Below, piece by piece: positions 1 to 11,820 of a stretch of DNA of 27,500 nucleotides (position 1 is its first letter; each line of letters opens with the position of its first letter). A program made the translations under genes and the position numbers. The notes beneath the pieces are model-generated. The model was not told the DNA's origin. It made no database searches and worked only from the letters and a program-made list of their open reading frames with translations. Origin of the DNA: Theodoxus fluviatilis (lineage: Eukaryota; Mollusca; Gastropoda; Cycloneritida; Neritidae); contig JAWQFJ010025484.1 in the NCBI GenBank assembly GCA_034096865.1, positions 17,501 to 45,000 of the forward strand. Direction: 5' to 3'.

Positions 1-3000
1 GGCAGGACAAAGTGGTGGTGCAGTACTCACATACAGCACAGTAGAGCAGTATCAAGCTGTAGGGCAGGACAAAGTGGTGGTGTAGTACTCACATACAACA
101 CAGTGGAGCAGTACCAAGCTGTAGGGCAGGACAAAGTGGTGGTGTAGTACTCACATACAGCACAGTGGAGCAGTATCAAGCTGTAGGGCAGGTACGTGGT
201 GCAGTGCTCACATACAACACAGTGGAGCAGTATCAAGCTGTAGGGCAGGACAAAGTGGTGGTGCAGTACTCACATACAACACAGTGGAGCAGTATCAAGC
301 TGTAGAGCAGGTACGTGGTGCAGTACTCACATACAGCACAGTGGAGCAGTATCAAGCTGTAGGGCAGGTACGTGGTGCAGTGCTCACATACAACACAGTG
401 GAGCAGTATCAAGCTGTAGGGCAGGACAAAGTGGTGGTGTAGTACTCACATACAGCACAGTGGAGCAGTATCAAGCTGTAGGGCAGGTACGTGGTGCAGT
501 GCTCACATACAACACAGTGGAGCAGTACCAAGCTGTAGGGCAGGACAAAGTGGTGGTGCAGTACTCACATACAGCACAGTGGAGCAGTATCAAGCTGTAG
601 GGCAGGTACGTGGTGCAGTACTCACATACAGCACAGTGGAGCAGTATCAAGCTGTAGGGCAGGTACGTGGTGCAGTACTCACATACAACACAGTGGAGCA
701 GTACCAAGCTGTAGGGCAGGACAAAGTGGTGGTGCAGTACTCACATACAGCACAGTGGAGCAGTATCAAGCTGTAGGGCAGGACAAAGTGGTGGTGCAGT
801 ACTCACATACAGCACAGTGGAGCAGTATCAAGCTGTAGGGCAGGTACGTGGTGCAGTACTCACATACAACACAGTGGAGCAGTATCAAGCTGTAGGGCAG
901 GTACGTGGTGCAGTACTCACATACAGCACAGTGGAGCAGTATCAAGCTGTAGGGCAGGTACGTGGTGCAGTACTCACATACAGCACAGTGGAGCAGTATC
1001 AAGCTGTAGGGCAGGACAAAGTGGTGGTGCAGTACTCACATACAGCACAGTGGAGCAGTATCAAGCTGTAGGGAAGGTACATGGTGCAGCACTCACATAC
1101 AGCATAGTGGAGCAGTATCAAGCTGTAGAGCAGGACAAAGTGGTGGTGCAGTACTCACATACAACACAGTGGAGCAGTATCAAGCTGTAGGGCAGGACAA
1201 AGTGGTGGTGCAGTACTCACATACAGCACAGTGGAGCAGTATCAAGCTGTAGGGCAGGTACGTGGTGCAGTACTCACATACAACACAGTGGAGCAGTATC
1301 AAGCTGTAGGGCAGGTACGTGGTGCAGTACTCACATACAACACAGTGGAGCAGTATCAAGCTGTAGGGCAGGACAAAGTGGTGGTGCAGTACTCACATAC
1401 AACACAGTGGAGCAGTATCAAGCTGTAGAGCAGGTACGTGGTGCAGTGCTCACATACAGCACAGTGGAGCAGTATCAAGCTGTAGAGCAGGTACGTGGTG
1501 CAGTACTCACATACAGCACAGTGGAGCAGTATCAAGCTGTAGAGCAGGTACGTGGTGCAGTACTCACATACAACACAGTGGAGCAGTACCAAGCTGTAGG
1601 GCAGGTACGTGGTGCAGTACTCACATACAACACAGTGGAGCAGTACCAAGCTGTAGAGCAGGTACGTGGTGCAGTACTCACATACAACACAGTGGAGCAG
1701 TATCAAGCTGTAGGGCAGGTACGTGGTGCAGTGCTCACATACAACACAGTGGAGCAGTACCAAGCTGTAGGGCAGGACAAAGTGGTGGTGCAGTACTCAC
1801 ATACAGCACAGTGGAGCAGTATCAAGCTGTAGGGCAGGACAAAGTGGTGGTGCAGTACTCACATACAGCACAGTGGAGCAGTATCAAGCTGTAGGGCAGG
1901 TACGTGGTGCAGTGCTCACATACAACACAGTGGAGCAGTATCAAGCTGTAGGGCAGGTACGTGGTGCAGTGCTCACATACAACACAGTGGAGCAGTATCA
2001 AGCTGTAGGGCAGGTACGTGGTGCAGTGCTCACATACAACACAGTGGAGCAGTACCAAGCTGTAGGGCAGGTACGTGGTGCAGTGCTCACATACAACACA
2101 GTGGAGCAGTATCAAGCTGTAGGGCAGGTACGTGGTGCAGTGCTCACATACAGCACAGTGGAGCAGTATCAAGCTGTAGGGCAGGACAAAGTGGTGGTGC
2201 AGTACTCACATACAACACAGTGGAGCAGTATCAAGCTGTAGGGCAGGTACGTGGTGCAGTACTCACATACAACACAGTGGAGCAGTACCAAGCTCTAGAG
2301 CAGGTACGTGGTGCAGTACTCACATACAACACAGTGGAGCAGTATCAAGCTGTAGGGCAGGTACGTGGTGCAGTGCTCACATACAACACAGTGGAGCAGT
2401 ACCAAGCTGTAGGGCAGGACAAAGTGGTGGTGCAGTACTCACATACAGCACAGTGGAGCAGTATCAAGCTGTAGAGCAGGTACGTGGTGCAGTGCTCACA
2501 TACAACACAGTGGAGCAGTATCAAGCTGTAGGGCAGGACAAAGTGGTGGTGCAGTACTCACATACAACACAGTGGAGCAGTATCAAGCTGTAGAGCAGGT
2601 ACGTGGTGCAGTGCTCACATACAACACAGTGGAGCAGTATCAAGCTGTAGAGCAGGTACGTGGTGCAGTGCTCACATACAGCACAGTGGAGCAGTATCAA
2701 GCTGTAGAGCAGGTACGTGGTGCAGTACTCACATACAGCACAGTGGAGCAGTATCAAGCTGTAGAGCAGGTACGTGGTGCAGTACTCACATACAACACAG
2801 TGGAGCAGTACCAAGCTGTAGGGCAGGTACGTGGTGCAGTACTCACATACAACACAGTGGAGCAGTATCAAGCTGTAGGGCAGGACAAAGTGGTGGTGCA
2901 GTACTCACATACAGCACAGTGGAGCAGTATCAAGCTGTAGGGCAGGACAAAGTGGTGGTGCAGTACTCACATACAACACAGTGGAGCAGTATCAAGCTGT

Positions 3001-3525
3001 AGGGCAGGTACGTGGTGCAGTACTCACATACAACACAGTGGAGCAGTATCAAGCTGTAGGGCAGGACAAAGTGGTGGTGCAGTACTCACATACAACACAG
3101 TGGAGCAGTATCAAGCTGTAGGGCAGGTACGTGGTGCAGTACTCACATACAACACAGTGGAGCAGTATCAAGCTGTAGGGCAGGTACGTGGTGCAGTACT
3201 CACATACAACACAGTGGAGCAGTATCAAGCTGTAGGGCAGGTACGTGGTGCAGTACTCACATACAACACAGTGGAGCAGTATCAAGCTGTAGGGCAGGTA
3301 CGTGGTGCAGTACTCACATACAACACAGTGGAGCAGTATCAAGCTGTAGGGCAGGTACGTGGTGCAGTGCTCACATACAACGCAGTGGAGCAGTATCAAG
3401 CTGTAGAGCAGGTACGTGGTGCAGTGCTCACATACAACGCAGTGGAGCAGTATCAAGCTGTAGGGCAGGACAAAGTGGTGGTGCAGTACTCACATACGGC
3501 ACAGTGGAGCAGTATCAAGCTGTAG
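1..3525. repeat. 57/62-bp minisatellite, about 60 units
   Basis: Tandem array built from two unit lengths that share most of their sequence (AGTGGAGCAGTATCAAGCTG is common to both). By my count there are 21 units of 62 bp, carrying GGACAAAGTGGTGGTGCAG, and 39 units of 57 bp, carrying GGTACGTGGTGCAG. The two types are interspersed. The array is cut by the window's left edge and ends at about 3525, 67 bp beyond the donor of the FN3 exon 3593-3874, so it lies in that gene's next intron. The 57-bp unit is 19 codons, so open frames of up to about 140 codons appear on both strands. They are low-complexity and break wherever a 62-bp unit occurs. I regard the array as non-coding. Confidence 0.95.
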
Positions 3526-3592
3526 CTAGACTGCAAGTCCTACCTAATTCTTTCAACATCAATGTACGGGACGCAGCTGACATGGGTCTCAC
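3526..3592. other. Intron start between FN3 exon and 57/62-bp array
   Basis: Short unique sequence on the 3' side (minus strand) of the FN3 exon donor. It starts with GTGAGACC on the minus strand and runs straight into the minisatellite. No other feature is seen. Confidence 0.7.
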
Positions 3593-3874
3593 CTTCTGCC
3601 CGAGTAGTAAAAGAAGCCACGTAGGGAGTCCCCAGCAAGCCACTGAACTGTGCGGTGACGGAGAGCTGGTACTCGCGGCCCGGAGCCAGCCCGAAGAAGG
3701 TCACACTTGGCTGGGTGCCCTGCGTGGTCACGTTCCGTCCGTCTCCATCCGGGCCCGTCAGACGGATGTGATACCAGTGTGCCGAGCCCACCTTGACAGT
3801 CTCGAAGGTGATGAAGGCGAAGTCTTGGGAGACGAAGGAGCCTGTCATGTTCAGTGGACCAGGTCTGTCTGGCT
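3593..3874 (-). CDS. Fibronectin type III domain exon (third FN3)
   Basis: Internal exon of 282 nt coding one FN3 domain, an extracellular beta-sandwich module used for adhesion and receptor ectodomains. On the minus strand the acceptor is CGGCATTTCCAG before 3874 and the donor is GAAG|GTGAGA after 3593. Both junctions are phase 1. Domain signs: a Pro-rich start (PDRPGPLNM, residues 2-10), WYHIRL around residues 34-39, and the tyrosine corner FGLAPGREYQLSV with Leu63 and Tyr69. The usual core Trp of strand B appears as Phe24 (ITFE), a modest departure. Sequons NMT (residue 9) and NVT (residue 48) suggest glycosylation. Joined to the upstream exon, the split codon becomes Lys and no stop arises. 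It is the last exon of this gene seen here; the gene continues to the left beyond the window. The protein family is not determined. A plus-strand open frame over the same bases (3504-3917) is an antisense shadow. Confidence 0.85.
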
Positions 3875-4309
3875 CTGGAAATGCCGACAAGAGCACAGCC
3901 GTTTGTGTGAGGTTTAGAATGCTTTCTGACTTGCACACGTTGCATTGTATCTCCTCTTCTTGAATAAACCGGTTTCGCATGATTTAATTTTCCAGTGCCG
4001 CTAATCTATGCTAGGTGTCCCCTATAGTGTTGGTGAAGCAGGTTGACTTGTGGAATGTCCGCGTTCACGTAAACTCCTTTCTGAAGCGCCATCTGGTACC
4101 GATGCAGAAGGCTGTAAAACGTGTTTTATTATGGTTCTTCATAACTTGATGACAGAAAGGTACGAATGCCAGCCCTATGTACTCTAAAGCCAAGTTGCAG
4201 ATTTTTCAACTGACCATCCTAGCTGCATGTTTCGGTTTCGGTGTGTGATGATGCCATTGTATTACTACTGGAGCAAGTAGTGCAAACTGTGTGTGGCGGT
4301 CCAGCAGGC
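3875..4309. other. Unique intron sequence
   Basis: About 435 bp of non-repetitive DNA between the FN3 acceptor and the 41-bp array. The minus-strand frame stays open for some 30 codons upstream of the acceptor, but it has no FN3 or EGF signature and lies before a good acceptor, so I read it as intron. I saw no other exon, RNA gene or element. Confidence 0.6.
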
Positions 4310-6882
4310 GCCGTACACAGGCAGCCACCAACAACTAGTGGACAATCCCCGCCGTACCCAGGCAGCCACCAACAACTAGTGGACAATCCCCGCCGTACCC
4401 AGGCAGCCACCAACAACTAGTGGACAATCCCCGCCGTACCCAGGCAGCCACCAACAACTAGTGGACACTCCCCGCCGTACCCAGGCAGCCACCAACAACT
4501 AGTGGACACTCCCCGCCGTACCCAGGCAGCCACCAACAACTAGTGGACACTCCCCGCCGTACCCAGGCAGCCACCAACAACTAGTGGACACTCCCCGCCG
4601 TACACAGGCAGCCACCAACAACTAGTGGACACTCCCCGCCGTACCCAGGCAGCCACCAACAACTAGTGGACACTCCCCGCGTACCCAGGCAGCCACCAAC
4701 AACTAGTGGACACTCCCCGCCGTACACAGGCAGCCAGCAACAACTAGTGGACACTCCCCGCCGTACAGAGGCAGCCACCAACAACTAGTGGACACTCCCC
4801 GCCGTACCCAGGCAGCCACCAACAACTAGTGGACACTCCCCGCCGTACCCAGGCAGCCACCAACAACTAGTGGACACTCCCCGCCGTACCCAGGCAGCCA
4901 CCAACAACTAGTGGACACTCCCCGCCGTACACAGGCAGCCACCAACAACTAGTGGACACTCCCCGCCGTACCCAGGCAGCCACCAACAACTAGTGGACAC
5001 TCCCCGCCGTACCCAGGCAGCCACCAACAACTAGTGGACACTCCCCGCCGTACCCAGGCAGCCACCAACAACTAGTGGACACTCCCCGCCGTACCCAGGC
5101 AGCCACCAACAACTAGTGGACACTCCCCGCCGTACCCAGGCAGCCACCAACAACTAGTGGACACTCCCCGCCGTACCCAGGCAGCCACCAACAACTAGTG
5201 GACACTCCCCGCCGTACCCAGGCAGCCACCAACAACTAGTGGACACTCCCCGCCGTACCCAGGCAGCCACCAACAACTAGTGGACAATCCCCGCCGTACC
5301 CAGGCAGCCACCAACAACTAGTGGACACTCCCCGCCGTACCCAGGCAGCCAGCAACAACTAGTGGACACTCCCCGCCGTACACAGGCAGCCACCAACAAC
5401 TAGTGGACACTCCCCGCCGTACCCAGGCAGCCAGCAACAACTAGTGGACACTCCCCGCCGTACCCAGGCAGCCACCAACAACTAGTGGACACTCCCCGCC
5501 GTACCCAGGCAGCCACCAACAACTAGTGGACACTCCCCGCCGTACACAGGCAGCCACCAACAACTAGTGGACACTCCCCGCCGTACCCAGGCAGCCACCA
5601 ACAACTAGTGGACACTCCCCGCCGTACCCAGGCAGCCACCAACAACTAGTGGACACTCCCCGCCGTACCCAGGCAGCCACCAACAACTAGTGGACACTCC
5701 CCGCCGTACCCAGGCAGCCACCAACAACTAGTGGACACTCCCCGCCGTACCCAGGCAGCCACCAACAACTAGTGGACACTCCCCGCCGTACCCAGGCAGC
5801 CACCAACAACTAGTGGACACTCCCCGCCGTACCCAGGCAGCCACCAACAACTAGTGGACACTCCCCGCCGTACCCAGGCAGCCACCAACAACTAGTGGAC
5901 ACTCCCCGCCGTACCCAGGCAGCCACCAACAACTAGTGGACACTCCCCGCCGTACCCAGGCAGCCAGCAACAACTAGTGGACACTCCCCGCCGTACCCAG
6001 GCAGCCACCAACAACTAGTGGACACTCCCCGCCGTACCCAGGCAGCCACCAACAACTAGTGGACACTCCCCGCCGTACCCAGGCAGCCAGCAACAACTAG
6101 TGGACACTCCCCGCCGTACACAGGCAGCCACCAACAACTAGTGGACACTCCCCGCCGTACCCAGGCAGCCACCAACAACTAGTGGACACTCCCCGCCGTA
6201 CCCAGGCAGCCACCAACAACTAGTGGACACTCCCCGCCGTACACAGGCAGCCACCAACAACTAGTGGACACTCCCCGCCGTACCCAGGCAGCCACCAACA
6301 ACTAGTGGACACTCCCCGCCGTACCCAGGCAGCCACCAACAACTAGTGGACACTCCCCGCCGTACCCAGGCAGCCACCAACAACTAGTGGACACTCCCCG
6401 CCGTACCCAGGCAGCCACCAACAACTAGTGGACACTCCCCGCCGTACCCAGGCAGCCACCAACAACTAGTGGACACTCCCCGCCGTACCCAGGCAGCCAC
6501 CAACAACTAGTGGACACTCCCCGCCGTACACAGGCAGCCACCAACAACTAGTGGACACTCCCCGCCGTACCCAGGCAGCCACCAACAACTAGTGGACACT
6601 CCCCGCCGTACCCAGGCAGCCACCAACAACTAGTGGACACTCCCCGCCGTACCCAGGCAGCCACCAACAACTAGTGGACACTCCCCGCCGTACCCAGGCA
6701 GCCACCAACAACTAGTGGACACTCCCCGCCGTACCCAGGCAGCCACCAACAACTAGTGGACACTCCCCGTACCAGCAGCCACAACTAGTGGACACTCCCC
6801 GCCGTACCCAGGCAGCCACCAACAACTAGTGGACACTCCCCGCCGTACCCAGGCAGCCACCAACAACTAGTGGACACTCCCC
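4310..6882. repeat. 41-bp minisatellite, 62 full periods
   Basis: Tandem array with unit core CCAACAACTAGTGGACACTC followed by CCCGCCGTACCCAGGCAGC. Measured from GTGGAC at 4338 to GTGGAC at 6870, and allowing for one 1-bp and one 9-bp deletion, it fits 62 periods of 41 bp. It is very homogeneous: variants are CAATCC for CACTCC (first units and near 5284), ACACAGG for ACCCAGG, and CCAGCAACAA for CCACCAACAA. A clearly damaged unit lies near 6770-6786. The array fills most of the intron between the second and third FN3 exons. High sequence identity suggests recent expansion or homogenisation. Confidence 0.97.
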
Positions 6883-6908
6883 GGGGACGTCTCGTGCGGC
6901 TTGGGGCG

Positions 6909-7058
6909 GCCCGAGGTGGAGCTACTGAAGCAGGCCCGAGGTGGAGCTACTGGAGCAGGCTCGTCATGGAGCTACTGGAGCAGGCCCGAGGTGGAGCTAC
7001 TGAAGCAGGCCCGAGGTGGAGCTACTGGAGCAGGCCCGAGGTGGAGCTACTGGAGCAG
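6909..7058. repeat. 25-bp minisatellite, 6 units (plus orientation)
   Basis: Six tandem units with the core GAGCTACTGGAGCAGGCCC, GAAGCAG in some units, and one diverged unit near 6959 (GCTCGTCATG). It starts 27 bp after the 41-bp array ends. The same 25-bp unit occurs in inverted orientation at 21452-21757 (about 20 of 25 positions identical, with 18-bp perfect matches). The short open frames here follow the repeat and are not genes. Confidence 0.9.
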
Positions 7059-7854
7059 GTTCCGAAAGCTTCACCACCACGGGCTCCACTGACAAGGGGA
7101 GTGTCCAGCGGCCGTGGCCGTACGGAGTGCTATCACCTTCGGGTCTCATTGCGCCAAGAGAAGATTATGGACAGGAGCCCGGCGTAAGGTAAAAAAAAGT
7201 GCGGTAAAAGGGCGAAAGGTTCGTAAAAAATGAGGAATTGTGATGGGCAGGAACTTGATTTTGAACTTATTGAGCTGGAAACAAACATTTTGAAGCCCTG
7301 AAGGGGTAAGCACACAGAAATGTCGGTGACACGGGTGTTTGTGCAGAGGTTCATGCGACGAAGGTAAAAATGCATGCATTTTAATGGAAGGGGGAAAGCA
7401 ACAATCGTTCCTCATCTACAATTGGTCTCACATTCGTTTGAAAAGATGTATGGCTTGCGCAAACATCTCAAAATCACCGCGCGCCAGTCGATAAACAAAG
7501 TATTCTAGAACGACATTAGGATGAAACTGATCATAATAGGTATAGCAATAGTTTAAATGATTCGGAAACAAATGTAATCATGTCTGTTATTGTGACTAAT
7601 GTTAATACTTCCCAATGTTTCTGATCAGGATTAGATTTGTTCTGAGCAAATTATGTTTCAGAGAATACAATTGCAATGACGTCGAAAAGGCAACTGGTCC
7701 GAGAGTCAACGAGTCTTGTTCTCATAGACGAGAAACATGATAGAAGCGTGCACATATATGTTGTTTCAATGTATTGACAGATGAATCGGAGTGCGGGTTG
7801 GTCTGCAAGTATAACTTGACTCACACTTAACGTCACGTGCATTGTTTGACTCAC
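7059..7854. other. Unique intron sequence
   Basis: Nearly 800 bp, AT-richer than the arrays, between the 25-bp array and the FN3 donor at 7854. Short minus-strand open frames of 67-89 codons (7133-7415 and 7651-7854) show no recognisable domain and no convincing pair of splice sites. I see no RNA gene or mobile element. It contains the 5' part of the intron on the minus strand. Confidence 0.6.
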
Positions 7855-8142
7855 TTGTATAAAAGAAGAAGCCCCTGCTATACGAATGCTGCTGTCTCCT
7901 ATCTCTGTCGATGAAAGACTCTACTTGGACTAGGTGCAACATTCCTGGAAGAAGGTCCTCCAGCGTAATGGCGTTCTCGGTGGGAGTTCTTGTTGACGTG
8001 TTCCCATAGTTGTTGATGGACAACCGCACTCGATACGAGGTGACGGCGTCGCGGTATGCTTCCGGCACGCTCCAAGACACCCGGGCACTCGATGACGTCA
8101 GCATTTCACTCGAGAAATTAGTCGGTACCAAGTGTGGATTCA
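7855..8142 (-). CDS. Fibronectin type III domain exon (second FN3)
   Basis: Internal exon of 288 nt coding one FN3 domain. On the minus strand the acceptor is TTTCATTCTGTTGCAG before 8142 and the donor is ACAA|GTGAGT after 7855, a near-consensus site. Both junctions are phase 1. Domain signs: start VNPHLVPTNF, strand B Trp24 (RVSWSVP), strand C Tyr37 (SYRVRL), and a tyrosine-corner segment LLPGMLHLVQV in which the canonical Tyr is His70. The C-terminal strand ends GFFFYT. Sequons NFS (residue 9) and NTS (residue 48) fit an extracellular location. Spliced to the EGF exon the split codon is Val (G|TG); to the next FN3 exon it is Lys (A|AG). The frame stays open across both. The domain assignment is secure, but the protein family is not. 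Confidence 0.87.
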
Positions 8143-8723
8143 CTGCAACAGAATGAAAGTCCAGGTGACCACGGAAAATCATACTCAATTGGGTGATACT
8201 CAGAAATGACATGAGTAATTGACAAAAATCGATATTTTGTATACTGTATTGTACATGTATATTGTCTCCGAAAGACGGTCAGGTTCTTGCTATGAGTAAT
8301 ACAGAAGTCAAGATCGTGGTCATGAACACATTAAAAATCTCATCCAAGGGATGATAAAATTATTCTATTCATGCGTTATCTGTCCGTAATAAATCAGCAC
8401 AACCATTCTGTTCAGTTCAAATTTTTGTGTGTGGATAAAAATGATAATATTTTCGAGTCTGAAAGTTTTTGTCAGCTGGTTAAAAATCCCATAAAGTAGG
8501 GGTAAAACAAACTAAAACACTCCGAGTGAATGAAGTCGTCTACGGTTGTAATGGCATTCAAGGATGACAGGTGCTGGTCAGGTGGGAATGAAAGGTCCAT
8601 ACATGAAGAGTTTCACATAGTACAAGAAATTAGCCGCAGGAAATAGAAAACCTTCTCAGTCTTCTGCAGAAACATCCAATATTAGAATGGGGAAGCAGCG
8701 TAAGGCCTGAGAGAATGGACAGT
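8143..8723. other. Unique intron sequence
   Basis: About 580 bp of unique AT-rich sequence between the second FN3 exon and the 33-bp array. The polypyrimidine tract and acceptor of the exon occupy its left end. I find no other exon-like segment, RNA gene or element. Confidence 0.6.
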
Positions 8724-11700
8724 AGTGGGGAACTATCAAGGAAGGCGATGGAGGACAGGAGGGAACTACCAAGAAAGGCGATGAAGGACAAGAGGGAACT
8801 ACCAAGGAAGGCGATGGAGGATAGGAGAGAACTACCAAGGAAGGCGATGGAGGATAGGAGGGAACTACCAAGGAAGGCGATGGAGGATAGGAGGGAACTA
8901 CCGAGGAAGGCGATGGAGGACAGGAGAGAACTACCAAGGAAGGCGATGGAGGATAGGAGGGAACTACCAAGGAAGGCGATGGAGGATAGGAGGGAACTAC
9001 CAAGGAAGGCGATGGAGGATAGGAGGGAACTACCAAGGAAGGCGATGGAGGATAGGAGGGAACTACCAAGGAAGGCGATGGAGGATAGGAGGGAACTACC
9101 AAGGAAGGCGATGGAGGATAGGAGGGAACTACCAAGGAAGGCGATGGAGGACAGGAGGGAACTACCAAGGAAGGCGATGGAGGATAGGAGGGAACTACCA
9201 AGGAAGGCGATGGAGGATAGGAGGGAACTACCAAGGAAGGCGATGGAGGATAGGAGGGAACTACCAAGGAAGGCGATGGAGGACAGGAGGGAACTACCAA
9301 GGAAGGCGATGGAGGATAGGAGGGAACTACCAAGGAAGGCGATGGAGGACAGGAGGGAACTACCAAGGAAGGCGATGGAGGACAGTAGTGGAGAACTACC
9401 AAGGAAGGCGATGGAGGACAGGAGGGAACTACCAAGGAAGGCGATGGAGGATAGGAGGGAACTACCAAGGAAGGCGATGGAGGATAGGAGGGAACTACCA
9501 AGGAAGGCGATGGAGGACAGGAGAGAACTACCAAGGAAGGCGATGAAGGATAGGAGAGAACTACCAAGGAAGGCGATGGAGGACAGGAGAGAACTACCAA
9601 GGAAGGCGATGAAGGATAGGAGGGAACTACCAAGTAAGGCGATGGAGGATAGGAGAGAACTACCAAGTAAGGCGATGGAGGATAGGAGAGAACTACCAAG
9701 GAAGGCGATGGAGGACAGGAGAGAACTACCAAGGAAGGCGATGGGGTATAGGAGGGAACTACCAAGGAAGGCGGTGGGGGATAGGAGAGAACTACCAAGG
9801 AAGGCGATGGAGGACAGGAGAGAACTACCAAGGAAGGTGATGAAGGATAGGAGGGAACTACCAAGGAAGGCGATGGAGGATAGGAGGGAACTACCAAGGA
9901 AGGCGGTGGGGGATAGGAGAGAACTACCAAGGAAGGCTATGGACAGTAGTCGATAACTACCAAGGAAGGCGATGGGCAGTAGTGGAGAACTACCAAGGAA
10001 GGCGATGGAGGATAGGAGAGAACTACCAAGGAAGGCGATGGAGGACAGGAGAGAACTACCAAGGAAGGCGATGGAGGATAGGAGGGAACTACCAAGGAAG
10101 GCGATGGAGGACAGGAGAGAACTACCAAGGAAGGCGATGGAGGACAGGAGGGAACTACCAAGGAAGGCGATGGAGGACAGGAGAGAACTACCAAGGAAGG
10201 CGATGGAGGACAGGAGGGAACTACCAAGGAAGGCGATGGAGGACAGGAGGGAACTACCAAGGAAGGCGATGGAGGACAGGAGGGAACTACCAAGGAAGGC
10301 GATGGAGGATAGGAGAGAACTACCAAGGAAGGCGATGGAGGACAGGAGGGAACTACCAAGGAAGGCGATGGAGGATAGTAGGGAACTACCAAGGAAGGCG
10401 ATGGAGGACAGGAGAGAACTACCAAGTAAGGCGATGGAGGATAGGAGGGAACTACCAAGGAAGGCGATGGAGGATAGGAGGGAGCTACCAAGGAAGGCGA
10501 TGGAGGATAGGAGAGAACTACCAAGGAAGGCGATGGAGGACAGGAGGGAACTACCAAGGAAGGCGATGGAGGACAGGAGGGAACTACCAAGGAAGGCGAT
10601 GGAGGATAGGAGGGAACTACCAAGGAAGGCGATGGAGGACAGGAGAGAACTACCAAGTAAGGCGATGGAGGACAGGAGGGAACTACCAAGGAAGGCGATG
10701 GAGGATAGGAGGGAACTACCAAGGAAGGCGATGGAGGATAGGAGAGAACTACCAAGGAAGGCGATGGAGGATAGGAGAGAACTACCAAGGAAGGCGATGG
10801 AGGATAGGAGGGAACTACCAAGGAAGGCGATGGAGGACAGGAGAGAACTACCAAGTAAGGCGATGGAGGACAGGAGAGAACTACCAAGGAAGGCGATGGA
10901 GGATAGGAGGGAACTACCAAGGAAGGCGATGGAGGACAGGAGAGAACTACCAAGGAAGGCGATGGAGGACAGGAGAGAACTACCAAGTAAGGCGATGGAG
11001 GATATGAGGGAACTACCAAGGAAGGCGATGGAGGACAGGAGAGAACTACCAAGTAAGGCGATGGAGGACAGGAGGGAACTACCAAGGAAGGCGATGGAGG
11101 ACAGGAGAGAACTACCAAGGAAGGCGATGGAGGACAGGAGAGAACTACCAAGGAAGGCGATGGAGGATAGGAGGGAACTACCAAGGAAGGCGATGGACAG
11201 TAGTGGAGAACTACCAAGGAAGGCGATGGACAGTAGTGGAGAACTACCAAGGAAGGCGATGGAGGATAGGAGGGAACTACCAAGGAAGGCGATGGAGGAT
11301 AGGAGAGAACTACCAAGGAAGGCGATGGAGGATAGGAGAGAACTACCAAGGAAGGCGATGGAGGATAGGAGAGAACTACCAAGGAAGGCGATGGAGGATA
11401 GGAGGGAGCTACCAAGGAAGGCGATGGAGGATAGGAGAGAACTACCAAGGAAGGCGATGGAGGATAGGAGGGAACTACCAAGGAAGGCGATGGAGGATAG
11501 GAGAGAACTACCAAGGAAGGCGATGGAGGATAGGAGGGAGCTACCAAGGAAGGCGATGGAGGATAGTAAGGAACTACCGAGGAAGGCGATGGAAGATAGG
11601 AGAGAACTACCAAGGAAGGCGATGGAGGATAGGAGAGAACTACCAAGGAAGGCGATGGAGGATAGGAGAGAACTACCAAGGAAGGCGATGGAGGATAGGA

Positions 11701-11820
11701 GGGAGCTACCAAGGAAGGCGATGGAGGATAGGAGGGAACTACCAAGGAAGGCGATGGAGGATAGGAGAGAACTACCAAGGAAGGCGATGGACAGTGGTGG
11801 ATAACTACCAAGGAAGGCGA
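8724..11820. repeat. 33-bp minisatellite, about 94 units
   Basis: Tandem array of the unit AACTACCAAGGAAGGCGATG followed by GAGGATAGGAGGG. From the first AACTA at 8731 to the last at 11803 there are 93 periods, with one 36-bp unit near 9383. Frequent variants are ACAGGAGAG/ATAGGAGGG, AGTAAGG for AGGAAGG, and a few ACAGTAGTGG units. The plus strand is about 79 percent purine. Because 33 is a multiple of 3 and the unit has no stop in several frames, open frames of 200-1090 codons appear on both strands (SSIAFLGSSLL repeats on minus, MEDRRELPRKA on plus). Several frames are open at once and none has an upstream splice or promoter context, so I do not call a gene. Confidence 0.97.

Noticed and set aside
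3504..3917. 137-codon plus-strand open frame
   Set aside because: It is antisense to the third FN3 exon, which has a clear domain pattern and splice sites; its N-terminal part is minisatellite.
7133..7415. Minus-strand open frames of 80-89 codons in unique intron
   Set aside because: Two overlapping frames, no domain pattern and no paired splice sites.
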